This document shows, piece after piece, positions 1 to 12,900 of a DNA stretch of 64,000 bases. The DNA lies in the NCBI GenBank assembly GCA_963841705.1, contig CAWJDY010000031.1, forward strand, positions 1-64,000, given 5' to 3'. Position 1 is the stretch's first letter, and every line of letters begins with the position of its first letter. Position numbers and translations under genes: made by a program. This DNA comes from VAZQ01 sp963841705 (GTDB lineage Bacteria > Pseudomonadota > Alphaproteobacteria > Rhizobiales > Xanthobacteraceae). The notes under the pieces were generated by a model. That model ran no database searches and had not been told where the DNA came from. It saw only the letters and a list, made by a program, of their open reading frames with translations.

Positions 1-3000
1 TCAATCCCAACCCGCCCCAGCCCCAGCACTTCCGCAAACAGCCCGCACAGGATCTCCTCCTGCGGCGTGCGCGCACCGCGCCCCTCCACACCGCCCTGCA
101 GCGATGGCGCCGGCAGCGCCCGCCGGTCCAGCTTCCCGTTCGGCGTCAGCGGAAGCCGATCCAGCAGCACAACCGCCGACGGCACCATGTAGTCCGGCAA
201 CAGCCCCGCGACATGCGCCCGAAGCTCCGCTGCCGCCGCCCTCCCCGGCGCTCCGCTCCGTTCGCCGCTCTCCGGCGCCCCGCGCAGCACCACATAGCCA
301 ACCAGCCGCTTCCCCCCAGCCTCGTCCTCGCGCGCAATCACCGCCGCCTGCGCAACATCCCCATGGCGCAGCAGCGCAGCCTCGATCTCCCCAGGCTCAA
401 TGCGAAAACCGCGCAGCTTCACCTGCGCATCCGAACGCCCCAGAAACTCCAGCACCCCGTCCGACCGAAACCGCGCCAGGTCCCCGCTGCGGTACATCCG
501 GCTCCCCGCAGCCCCAAACGGGTCGGCAACAAACCGCTCCGCCGTCAGCCCCGCACGATGCAGATACCCCCGCGCCAGCCCCGCTCCCGCAATGTACAAT
601 TCCCCCGCCACCCCCGCAGATACGGGCTGCAGCCCACCGTCCAGCACGTACACCCGATAGTTGGACAGCGCGCGACCGATCGGCACGCATATGCCAGCCT
701 CATTGGCTGCAACTGCAAAGCCAACCGCATCGATCGTAGCCTCCGTCGGACCGTAAAGTTGGGTGATCTGCCCAACCGCAAACCGGCGCAAAATCTCCTG
801 CTGAAACGTGCTGGTGAAGCGCTCGCCCCCCAGCGCCAGATGATCCAAGCGGGCGCCACCCGGAACAGCGCCAAGGACCAATTCCAAATAGGACGGCACG
901 CAACTGACGAAGCTCACCGCATCGCGGGCTATCTGTTCCCAGAAATGACGCGGGGTTTCTCGCGCAGCTTCACTAAAGACAATGACCTCGCCACCCCCAA
1001 TGAGCGGCAGCATGATCTGCTCGATGGAAGCGTCGAATGCGCACGATATGAGCAGCGCCGAGCGAAACCCTTGTCCGACATGGAAGCTTGCTCCCAAGCT
1101 CAGGATCTTGTTGGCGAAGCTCGCATGCTCGACCACCACCCCCTTTGGCATGCCGGTAGAGCCTGAGGTGTAGATGACATAGGCGGGGTGGTGCGGGTCG
1201 AGCGCGAGCGCCGGCGTGCATACGGGCTGCGTGGCAATGCGCGGCGCATCCGCATCCAGCCGCACCACCGCGGCGCACGCGCCGGCGTTGGCCAGCGACA
1301 GACGATCCAGCAGCGCCTGCTGGGTGACCAGCACCCGCGCGCCCGCGTCCCCCAGCATGAAGCCAAGCCGCTCCACCGGGTACTGCGGATCCAGCGGCAG
1401 ATACGCCCCGCCCGCCTTGAGGATCCCCAGCAGCCCCACAATCAGCTCCAGCGAGCGCTCGAGGCACAGCCCCACCACCGTCTCCGGCCCAACCCCCAAG
1501 CCGCGCAGATAATGCGCAACCTGGTTCGCGCGCCGATCAAGCTCCCCGTAGCTCAGCCGCGATCCCGCAAACACCACCGCGGTCGCGTCCGGATGCCGCC
1601 CCGCCGCCGCCGCAAACAGCGACGGCAAGCTCCCAGCCGCTACCTCCCGCCCGGTCGCGTTCCACCCCCGCAGGATGCTCTCGCGCTCCTCGCCCCCAAG
1701 CAACTCCAGCCGCTCAATCGCCCACTCCGGATGCGCAACCGCTCCCGAAAGCAGCCGCACCAGCCGCCCCGCAAACCCCGCCACCGTCCCACCATCAAAC
1801 AGGTCGCACGCGTACTCGATCTCCCCCGCAAGCCCACACGGCGCCCCATCTTCGCCGCGCCGCTCGCTCACGCTCACCGACAGGTCAAACTTCGCACGCC
1901 CCAACGCAACAGGCTCAAACCGCGCCTCAAGCCCAGCCACCTCAAACCGCGCCGGCGCGTTGTTCTGAAACGCCAGCATCACCTGGAACAGCGGATGCCG
2001 CGACAGCGACCGCGCAGGCTTGAGATCCTCTACCAGCCGCTCAAACGGTACCTCCGCATGGCTGTACGCCAGCAGATTGCCCGAACGCACCCGCCCCACA
2101 AGCTCGCGCATGCTCGGCGCCCCAGACACATCCGTCCGCAGCACCAGGGTGTTGACAAAAAACCCCACCAGATCGTCCAGCGCGCTGTCCGTGCGCCCCG
2201 CAATCGGGCTCCCCAGCGCGATGTCGCTGCCGCCCCCCAGCCGGCTCAGAAGCCCAACAAGCCCAGCCTGCAACACCATGAACAGGCTCGCTCCCGCACT
2301 GCGCCCAAGCCGCAAAAGCCCCGCATGAAGCTCCCCATCCAGCCACAGCCCAACGCTCCCACCACGATGGCTCGCAACCGCAGCCCGCGCACGGTCGCTC
2401 GCAAGCTCGATCTGCTCCGGCAGCCCGCGCAGACGCTCCCGCCAGAACGCCAGCTGGCGCAAAATCGCGCTCCCCTCCTCGCTCTCGCTCCCCAGAACCT
2501 CCTGCTGCCACAGCGTGTAGTCCGCATATTGCACCGCAAGCGGCGCAAGCCCCGGCTCCCGCCCCGCCCGCCGCGCCTCATAGCAGCGCCCAAGATCCCG
2601 CAGCAGCACTCCCAACGACCACCCGTCCCCCGCAATGTGATGCAGCACCAGCAGCAGCACGTGCTCGCGCCCAGACAGCCGATACAGCTGCGCCCGCAAC
2701 GGCGGCTCACGATCCAGCGCAAACTCCGCCCCCGCAGCCCGCGCCAGAACCCCCGCAAGCTCCGCTGCGCTGACCCCCGCAACCGCAAGCCCAGGCCGCA
2801 CCGCGCTCGCCTCCAGGATCTCCTGCCGCGCTACCCCCTCGCGCTCCGCAAAGACCGTGCGAAGGCTCTCGTGCCGCTCCAAAACGTCCCACAGCGCTCG
2901 CTCCAGAGCCCCGACATCCAGATCCCCCGCAAGCCGTACCGCAACCGGGATCACGTAGCCCGCGCTCGCACCCTCCAGCCGATGCAAAAACCACAGCCGC

Positions 3001-3946
3001 CGTTGCGCATACGACAGCGGGATCTCCGCAGGCCGCGCATAGGCCCTAACCCCAGCACGCCCCGCCTGCGCACTCCCCACATGCCGCGCCAGACCCGCTA
3101 CCGTCGGCGCCTCAAACAGGCTGCGGATCGATACCTCCACATCCAGGCTCGCCCGCAGCCGGCTGATCAGCCGCGTCGCCAGCAGCGAATGCCCGCCAAG
3201 CTCAAAGAAATTGTCGTCAATCCCAACCCGCCCCAGCCCCAGCACTTCCGCAAACAGCCCGCACAGGATCTCCTCCTGCGGCGTGCGCGCACCGCGTCCC
3301 TCCACACCGCCCTGCAGCGATGGCGCCGGCAGCGCCCGCCGGTCCAGCTTCCCGTTCGGCGTCAGCGGAAGCCGATCCAGCAGCACAAACGCCGACGGCA
3401 CCATGTAGTCCGGCAACAGCCCCGCGACATGCGCCCGAAGCTCCGCTGCCGCCGCCCTCCCCGGCGCCCCGCTCCGTTCGCCGCTCTCCGGCGCCCCGCG
3501 CAGCACCACATAGCCAACCAGCCGCTTCCCCCCAGCCTCGTCCTCGCGCGCAATCACCGCCGCCTGCGCAACATCCCCATGGCGCAGCAGCGCAGCCTCG
3601 ATCTCCCCAGGCTCAATGCGAAAACCGCGCAGCTTCACCTGCGCATCCGAACGCCCCAGAAACTCCAGCACCCCGTCCGATCGAAACCGCGCCAGGTCCC
3701 CGCTGCGGTACATCCGGCTCCCCGCAGCCCCAAACGGGTCGGCAACAAACCGCTCCGCCGTCAGCCCCGCACGATGCAGATACCCCCGCGCCAGCCCCGC
3801 TCCCGCAATGTACAATTCCCCCGTCACCCCCGCAGGTACGGGCTGCAGCCCACCGTCCAGCACGTATACCCGCGTGTTCCAGATCGGCCGCCCAATGGGA
3901 ACCCTGTCTCCGGCACTGCTCAATGGAATGTGCCATGTGGCATCGA
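1..3946 (-). CDS. NRPS, third reading-frame segment: end of A7, T7, C8, A8, start of T8 (runs off window start)
   Basis: This segment continues the assembly line after the frameshift near 3946. In order along the minus strand: the C-terminal part of A7 (3946 to about 3325, entered at the frame reading GDRVPIGRPIWNTRV), carrier domain T7 (about 3300-3075, GGHSL with the phosphopantetheine serine at 3186-3188), an LCL-type condensation domain C8 (about 3030-1745, HHIAGDGWS near 2640), A8 (about 1710-105, with TSGSTG, YRSGDLARF, and the A10 lysine in LTPNGKLDRR), and the first residues of T8 at 80-1. It has no start signal of its own; a TTG near 3925 could be picked by gene finders. It should be one polypeptide with the two upstream segments if the frameshifts are not real. 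The rest, including any thioesterase, lies outside the window. Confidence 0.9.
655..1160 (-). other. A-domain pocket core, module 8 (same as module 2)
   Basis: The core carries the same pocket residues as the module 2 core (FDASIEQ, SCVPSY, LALGGER, QLYGPTEATID). I see only two base differences in the stretch compared: 811 region GTG against GCG, and CAATTCC against CGATTCC near 880. It shares the same aberrant downstream junction (RALSNYRVYVLDGG, VSAG). Residues 2 and 8 of the product should therefore be the same. Confidence 0.6.
1170..3895 (-). repeat. NRPS framework repeat copy g (A7 C-term, T7, C8, A8 N-term)
   Basis: A near-identical framework block. Variants that mark this copy in translation: PSAFVLLDRL, IERLELLGG, DPQYPVERL, AAQPVCTPAL. 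Together with the A8 part it matches 20740-24634 at a constant offset of 20739, with no net indel. Confidence 0.9.
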
Positions 3947-6900
3947 GCGGCGACTTCGGAGGAGCCATAAAGATTGACGAACTGACAAGCAGGATATGCC
4001 TCCAGCAGTTGGCGCAGCAGATCGTTGCTGAATGATTCCCCGCTCAGGGTCCAAGTTGAAATCTTGAGCAAGCGGGCGCGGATCTCATGGTCATGGGCGA
4101 GGGAAACGGCCAACGAAGGGACGGTGATCAAGCGCGTTATGTCAGCCCTTTTGATTAAAGCACTTAACTGCTCCGGATCCCCGCCGCTCGCATCCGGAAT
4201 AATCACCAGGGATACCCCTATGCACAGGGGACCGACAATCTCGAATATCGAATCCACAAAGCCTATCGAAGTCTTTTGGCAGCAAATCTCATTCTCAAGG
4301 AATGATGAAATATCGCTCTGCGCGAGAACACGATTTATCAGGGCGATATGGGTGCCGGTAACCCCCTTTGGCGTGCCGGTAGAGCCTGAGGTGTAGATGA
4401 CATAGGCGGGGTGGTGCGGGTCGAGCGCGAGCGCCGGCGCGCGTGCGGGCTGCGCAGCAATGCGCGGCGCATCCGCATCCAGCCGCACCACCGCGGCGCA
4501 CGCGCCGGCGTTGGCCAGCGACAGACGATCCAGCAGCGCCTGCTGGGTAACCAGCACCCGCGCGCCCGCATCCCCCAGCATGAAGCCAAGCCGCTCCACC
4601 GGGTGCTGCGGATCCAGCGGCAGATACGCCCCGCCCGCCTTGAGGATCCCCAGCAGCCCCACAATCAGCTCCAGCGAGCGCTCAAGGCACAGCCCCACCA
4701 CCGTCTCCGGCCCAACCCCCAAGCCGCGCAGATGATGCGCAACCTGGTTCGCGCGCCGATCAAGCTCCCCGTAGCTCAGCCGCGATCCCGCAAACACCAC
4801 CGCGGTCGCGTCCGGATGCCGCCCCGCCGCCGCCGCAAACAGCGACGGCAAGCTCCCAGCCGCTACCTCCCGCCCGGTCGCGTTCCACCCCCGCAGGATG
4901 CTCTCGCGCTCCTCGCCCCCAAGCAACTCCAGCCGCCCAATCGCCCACTCCGGATGCGCAACCGCTCCCGAAAGCAGCCGCACCAGCCGCCCCGCAAACC
5001 CCGCCACCGTCCCACCATCAAACAGGTCGCACGCGTACTCGATCTCCCCCGCAAGCCCACACGGCGCCCCATCTTCGCCGCGCCGCTCGCTCACGCTCAC
5101 CGACAGGTCAAACTTCGCACGCCCCAACGCAACAGGCTCAAACCGCGCCTCAAGCCCAGCCACCTCAAACCGCGCCGGCGCGTTGTTCTGAAACGCCAGC
5201 ATCACCTGGAACAGCGGATGCCGCGACAGCGACCGCGCAGGCTTGAGATCCTCTACCAGCCGCTCAAACGGTACCTCCGCATGGCTGTACGCCAGCAGAT
5301 TGCCCGAACGCACCCGCCCCACAAGCTCGCGCATGCTCGGCGCCCCAGACACATCCGTCCGCAGCACCAGGGTGTTGACAAAAAACCCCACCAGATCGTC
5401 CAGCGCGCTGTCCGTGCGCCCCGCAATCGGGCTCCCCAGCGCGATGTCGCTGCCGCCCCCCAGCCGGCTCAGAAGCCCAACAAGCCCAGCCTGCAACACC
5501 ATGAACAGGCTCGCTCCCGCACTGCGCCCAAGCCGCAAAAGCCCCGCATGAAGCTCCCCATCCAGCCACAGCCCAACGCTCCCACCACGATGGCTCGCAA
5601 CCGCAGCCCGCGCACGGTCGCTCGCAAGCTCGATCTGCTCCGGCAGCCCGCGCAGACGCTCCCGCCAGAACGCCAGCTGGCGCAAAATCGCGCTCCCCTC
5701 CTCGCTCTCGCTCCCCAGAACCTCCTGCTGCCACAGCGTGTAGTCCGCATATTGCACCGCAAGCGGCGCAAGCCCCGGCTCCCGCCCCGCCCGCCGCGCC
5801 TCATAGCAGCGCCCAAGATCCCGCAGCAGCACTCCCAACGACCACCCGTCCCCCGCAATGTGATGCAGCACCAGCAGCAGCACGTGCTCGCGCCCAGACA
5901 GCCGATACAGCTGCGCCCGCAACGGCGGCTCACGATCCAGCGCAAACTCCGCCCCCGCAGCCCGCGCCAGAACCCCCGCAAGCTCCGCTGCGCTGACCCC
6001 CGCAACCGCAAGCCCAGGCCGCACCGCGCTCGCCTCCAGGATCTCCTGCCGCGCTACCCCCTCGCGCTCCGCAAAGACCGTGCGAAGGCTCTCGTGCCGC
6101 TCCAAAACGTCCCACAGCGCTCGCTCCAGAGCCCCGACATCCAGATCCCCCGCAAGCCGTACCGCAACCGGGATCACGTAGCCCGCGCTCGCACCCTCCA
6201 GCCGATGCAAAAACCACAGCCGCCGTTGCGCATACGACAGCGGGATCTCCGCAGGCCGCGCATAGGCCCTAACCCCAGCACGCCCCGCCTGCGCACTCCC
6301 CACATGCCGCGCCAGACCCGCTACCGTCGGCGCCTCAAACAGGCTGCGGATCGATACCTCCACATCCAGGCTCGCCCGCAGCCGGCTGATCAGCCGCGTC
6401 GCCAGCAGCGAATGCCCGCCAAGCTCAAAGAAATTGTCGTCAATCCCAACCCGCCCCAGCCCCAGCACTTCCGCAAACAGCCCGCACAGGATCTCCTCCT
6501 GCGGCGTGCGCGCACCGCGCCCCTCCACACCGCCCTGCAGCGATGGCGCCGGCAGCGCCCGCCGGTCCAGCTTCCCGTTCGGCGTCAGCGGAAGCCGATC
6601 CAGCAGCACAACCGCCGACGGCACCATGTAGTCCGGCAACAGCCCCGCGACATGCGCCCGAAGCTCCGCTGCCGCCGCCCTCCCCGGCGCTCCGCTCCGT
6701 TCGCCGCTCTCCGGCGCCCCGCGCAGCACCACATAGCCAACCAGCCGCTTCCCCCCAGCCTCGTCCTCGCGCGCAATCACCGCCGCCTGCGCAACATCCC
6801 CATGGCGCAGCAGCGCAGCCTCGATCTCCCCAGGCTCAATGCGAAAACCGCGCAGCTTCACCTGCGCATCCGAACGCCCCAGAAACTCCAGCACCCCGTC

Positions 6901-9900
6901 CGACCGAAACCGCGCCAGGTCCCCGCTGCGGTACATCCGGCTCCCCGCAGCCCCAAACGGGTCGGCAACAAACCGCTCCGCCGTCAGCCCCGCACGATGC
7001 AGATACCCCCGCGCCAGCCCCGCTCCCGCAATGTACAATTCCCCCGCCACCCCCGCAGGTACGGGCTGCAGCCCACCGTCCAGCACGTATACCCGCGTGT
7101 TCCAGATCGGCCGCCCAATGGGCGCTGTCAAAGGCCATTCGGAGACATCTTGGGGCAGATCACAGCTTACCGTGACATGGGTCTCCGTCGGGCCGTAATG
7201 ATTATGCAGCCGTGTCCTGGAGTGTGTTTCGAACAATCCGTGGAGGGGTTGGTGGAGTGTCAGGAGCTCGCCCGCTTGAGCCACATGGGTCAGACGAAGG
7301 GGTCTAAAGCTGTTTTCCGGAATCGCCTCAGCCAAACCTAAAAGGACGGGAGTCGGCGCGAAGAGTTCATTGATCTCGCAAGCACCGAGCCATTCCAGCA
7401 ACTCCGCTGGATCGCGCCTGCTTTCGCTTGGGAGCAGCACCAGTATTTTGCCGCACGTCAGCGCCGATAAAATCTCCTGGGCGGATACATCAAAAGTAAT
7501 AGCCGTGAACTGGGCGACCGCAGTTCGCGCGTCCGCTGAAATGGCATCGTTAGTCCATGAAATGAGATTGGCTAATGGGCCGTGCGCCATCACCACCCCT
7601 TTTGGCGTGCCGGTAGAGCCTGAGGTGTAGATGACATAGGCGGGGTGGTGCGGGTCGAGCGCGAGCGCCGGCGCGCGTGCGGGCTGCGCGGCAATGCGCG
7701 GCGCATCCGCATCCAGCCGCACCACCGCGGCGCAGGCGCCGGCGTTGGCCAGCGACAGACGATCCAGCAGCGCCTGCTGGGTAACCAGCACCCGCGCGCC
7801 CGCATCCCCCAGCATGAAGCCAAGCCGCTCCACCGGGTGCTGCGGATCCAGCGGCAGATACGCCCCGCCCGCCTTGAGGATCCCCAGCAGCCCCACAATC
7901 AGCTCCAGCGAGCGCTCGAGGCACAGCCCCACCACCGTCTCCGGCCCAACCCCCAAGCCGCGCAGATGATGCGCAACCTGGTTCGCGCGCCGATCAAGCT
8001 CCCCGTAGCTCAGCCGCGATCCCGCAAACACCACCGCGGTCGCGTCCGGATGCCGCCCCGCCGCCGCCGCAAACAGCGACGGCAAGCTCCCAGCCGCTAC
8101 CTCCCGCCCGGTCGCGTTCCACCCCCGCAGGATGCTCTCGCGCTCCTCGCCCCCAAGCAACTCCAGCCGCTCAATCGCCCACTCCGGATGCGCAACCGCT
8201 CCCGAAAGCAGCCGCACCAGCCGCCCCGCAAACCCCGCCACCGTCCCACCATCAAACAGGTCGCACGCGTACTCGATCTCCCCCGCAAGCCCACACGGCG
8301 CCCCATCTTCGCCGCGCCGCTCGCTCACGCTCACCGACAGGTCAAACTTCGCACGCCCCAACGCAACAGGCTCAAATCGCGCCTCAAGCCCAGCCACCTC
8401 AAACCGCGCCGGCGCGTTGTTCTGAAACGCCAGCATCACCTGGAACAGCGGATGCCGCGACAGCGACCGCGCAGGCTTGAGATCCTCTACCAGCCGCTCA
8501 AACGGTACCTCCGCATGGCTGTACGCCAGCAGATTGCCCGAACGCACCCGCCCCACAAGCTCGCGCATGCTCGGCGCCCCAGACACATCCGTCCGCAGCA
8601 CCAGGGTGTTGACAAAAAACCCCACCAGATCGTCCAGCGCGCTGTCCGTGCGCCCCGCAATCGGGCTCCCCAGCGCGATGTCGCTGCCGCCCCCCAGCCG
8701 GCTCAGAAGCCCAACAAGCCCAGCCTGCAACACCATGAACAGGCTCGCTCCCGCACTGCGCCCAAGCCGCAAAAGCCCCGCATGAAGCTCCCCATCCAGC
8801 CACAGCCCAACGCTCCCACCACGATGGCTCGCAACCGCAGCCCGCGCACGGTCGCTCGCAAGCTCGATCTGCTCCGGCAGCCCGCGCAGACGCTCCCGCC
8901 AGAACGCCAGCTGGCGCAAAATCGCGCTCCCCTCCTCGCTCTCGCTCCCCAGAACCTCCTGCTGCCACAGCGTGTAGTCCGCATATTGCACCGCAAGCGG
9001 CGCAAGCCCCGGCTCCCGCCCCGCCCGCCGCGCCTCATAGCAGCGCCCAAGATCCCGCAGCAGCACTCCCAACGACCACCCGTCCCCCGCAATGTGATGC
9101 AGCACCAGCAGCAGCACGTGCTCGCGCCCAGACAGCCGATACAGCTGCGCCCGCAACGGCGGCTCACGATCCAGCGCAAACTCCGCCCCCGCAGCCCGCG
9201 CCAGAACCCCCGCAAGCTCCGCTGCGCTGACCCCCGCAACCGCAAGCCCAGGCCGCACCGCGCTCGCCTCCAGGATCTCCTGCCGCGCTACCCCCTCGCG
9301 CTCCGCAAAGACCGTGCGAAGGCTCTCGTGCCGCTCCAAAACGTCCCACAGCGCTCGCTCCAGAGCCCCGACATCCAGATCCCCCGCAAGCCGTACCGCA
9401 ACCGGGATCACGTAGCCCGCGCTCGCACCCTCCAGCCGATGCAAAAACCACAGCCGCCGTTGCGCATACGACAGCGGGATCTCCGCAGGCCGCGCATAGG
9501 CCCTAACCCCAGCACGCCCCGCCTGCGCACTCCCCACATGCCGCGCCAGACCCGCTACCGTCGGCGCCTCAAACAGGCTGCGGATCGATACCTCCACATC
9601 CAGGCTCGCCCGCAGCCGGCTGATCAGCCGCGTCGCCAGCAGCGAATGCCCGCCAAGCTCAAAGAAATTGTCGTCAATCCCAACCCGCCCCAGCCCCAGC
9701 ACTTCCGCAAACAGCCCGCACAGGATCTCCTCCTGCGGCGTGCGCGCACCGCGCCCCTCCACACCGCCCTGCAGCGATGGCGCCGGCAGCGCCCGCCGGT
9801 CCAGCTTCCCGTTCGGCGTCAGCGGAAGCCGATCCAGCAGCACAACCGCCGACGGCACCATGTAGTCCGGCAACAGCCCCGCGACATGCGCCCGAAGCTC

Positions 9901-12900
9901 CGCTGCCGCCGCCCTCCCCGGCGCTCCGCTCCGTTCGCCGCTCTCCGGCGCCCCGCGCAGCACCACATAGCCAACCAGCCGCTTCCCCCCAGCCTCGTCC
10001 TCGCGCGCAATCACCGCCGCCTGCGCAACATCCCCATGGCGCAGCAGCGCAGCCTCGATCTCCCCAGGCTCAATGCGAAAACCGCGCAGCTTCACCTGCG
10101 CATCCGAACGCCCCAGAAACTCCAGCACCCCGTCCGACCGAAACCGCGCCAGGTCCCCGCTGCGGTACATCCGGCTCCCCGCAGCCCCAAACGGGTCGGC
10201 AACAAACCGCTCCGCCGTCAGCCCCGCACGATGCAGATACCCCCGCGCCAGCCCCGCTCCCGCAATGTACAATTCCCCCGCCACCCCCGCAGGTACAGGC
10301 TGCAGCCCACCGTCCAGCACGTATACCCGCGTGTTCCAGATCGGCCGCCCAATCGGGATCTCACGTGATTCCTCGCGCGCGCAGGACCAATACGTCACGT
10401 CGATAGCCGCTTCCGTCGGCCCATAAAGGTTCTCAAGTCGAACGTGCGGCAAAAGCTCCGATGCTTGATCGCGCAGCTCAGGCGAGAGCGCCTCGCCGCT
10501 GCAGATCAAGAGCCGAAGGCTGCTGCAGCTCCGATTTCCGGAATGCGCAAGGAAGGCCTGCAGCATGGAAGGTACAAAGTGCAGCGTGGTTACGCCATGC
10601 GTCCGTATCAACTCGGCGAGCCGAGCCGGATCACGGTGCGCCCCTGGTGCCGGAAGGACCAACTGAGCTCCACTTAGAAGCGGCCAATAGAACTCCCAGA
10701 CTGAAACATCAAAACTGAATGGCGTTTTCTGCAGGACAACGTCTTCTTCGGTCAGACGATACGCGTGCTGCATCCAATGCAGACGATTGCTCAAACCATC
10801 GTGAGTGTTAGCAGCGCCTTTTGGTTTGCCAGTCGATCCCGACGTAAAGATCGTGTAGGCCAGCTGCTCGGGTTCGCAAATGACGGAAGGGCATGTATCT
10901 GGTTGGGCTGCAATACCTTCTTCACCCATCAAGACGCATTGCACCCCAGCTTGAATAGGAAGTACTGAAATGAGAGCCTGCTGAGTGACCAAAAACTCCA
11001 GCGTCGCGCTGTCCATCATGTCTCGAAGTCGTTCAGAGGGGTAATCTGGATCCAGCGGCAGATACGCCCCGCCCGCCTTGAGGATCCCCAGCAGCCCCAC
11101 AATCAGCTCCAGCGAGCGCTCAAGGCACAGCCCCACCACCGTCTCCGGCCCAACCCCCAAGCCGCGCAGATGATGCGCAACCTGGTTCGCGCGCCGATCA
11201 AGCTCCCCGTAGCTCAGCCGCGATCCCGCAAACACCACCGCGGTCGCGTCCGGATGCCGCCCCGCCGCCGCCGCAAACAGCGACGGCAAGCTCCCAGCCG
11301 CTACCTCCCGCCCGGTCGCGTTCCACCCCCGCAGGATGCTCTCGCGCTCCTCGCCCCCAAGCAACTCCAGCCGCCCAATCGCCCACTCCGGATGCGCAAC
11401 CGCTCCCGAAAGCAGCCGCACCAGCCGCCCCGCAAACCCCGCTACCGTCCCACCATCAAACAGATCGGGACGATGATCGAACCTCAGCTGCAATTGGCTT
11501 CCCGGCCGCGCCATCAGGCTCAGCGGATAATGCGTCGCATCGTGCCCGCTGACCTTCGCCAGCCGCAGCCCATTCCAGTCCGTCGACTGCCCGCCGATGT
11601 CCTCAAGCGGGTAGTTCTCGAACACGACCAGCGTGTCGAACACCTCACCCAATCCAACGAGGCTTTGGATCTCGGCCAGCCCTAAATACTGATAATCGAT
11701 CAGTTTCGACTGATGGTCCTGTACCTCCTTGAGCAGATCACAAACCGGTTTTGCCGACGGCAGCTTTACCCGCAACGGCAGGGTGTTGATGAACAGCCCT
11801 ACCATCCCTTCAATCCCTGCAATCTCCGGCGGGCGCCCGGCAACCGTGACCCCAAATACAACGTCATCCCGGCTCAACTGACGCCCGAGCAAAATAGCCC
11901 AGGCCGTTTGGATGAACGTGTTGAGAGTGAGACCTTCCCGGCGGCCCTGCTCGACCAGCGCCGTGCTCAGCGCCTCGCTCAGCGTCACCGTGATCTGCTG
12001 TGGGTCTACCGGCGCACCGACGGGCGCGTACGCGGCCACACGCGTGGGCTCTTGCAGCCCGGCCAAAGCCTCCCGCCAACCCGCAATCGCAGCGGCGTGA
12101 TCCTGTGCCGCGATCCAGGCCAGATAATCACGATAAGGTGTCACTCGGGGCAGTGCTGCAGCATCGCCGTCGTGGGCATAAAGTGTCAGCAGTTCCCTCA
12201 CCAGCACAGGACCAGACCACCCATCCACCAAGATGTGATGGATGGTCAGTACCAGCCGGTGCTGCTGCGGACCTAACCGGATCAGCGTAAAGCGCAGCAA
12301 CGGTGCTGCGGCAAGATCGAAACGCTCGACACGATCCTGCAGCAGAACTTCGCTCAGACGCTGCTCGCGCCCCGTCGCATCCAGTTCTGACAGATCAAAG
12401 CTGCGCCAAGGCACCCGCGTGCCCGAGACGATGATCTGCACGGGTTGGCTGAGCTTCTCGTGCGCAAAACCCGCCCGCAGGCTTGCATGGCGTTCCAGCA
12501 GAACCTGGGCTGCCTTTTCCAACCTGGGGGCATCGAGGGGGCCCTCCAATGCCAACGCCACTTGCACGATGTAGACGTCCGGGCCGCCTGCATCATAAAG
12601 CGCATGGAAGAACAGGCCCTCCTGTAACGGCGACAGCGGCAGAATATCTTCGATCTGCGCGTACTTGCTTTCGATCCACGCGATCTCGTCCTGAGCGAGC
12701 CGCAGCAACGGCAGATCGGATGGGCTGCGACCCCCAGCACCGGGTTGCTCAGCATGGCGCACCAGCGCTTCCAGCACCGCGAACCAGCCCTGCGCCAGAT
12801 CGCGCGCCTCTCGCTCCGACACCAAACCGCCCGCCCACGACCAATGGGCAATCAGAGTCGCGCCATCGGCGCCATCGAGCGTGAGCGCGTTGACTTCGAT

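Noticed and set aside
3613..3900. C-terminal Cys/Gly-rich tail of the second NRPS frame
   Set aside because: It is the A7 frame DNA read one base out of phase; the true sequence continues in the third segment.
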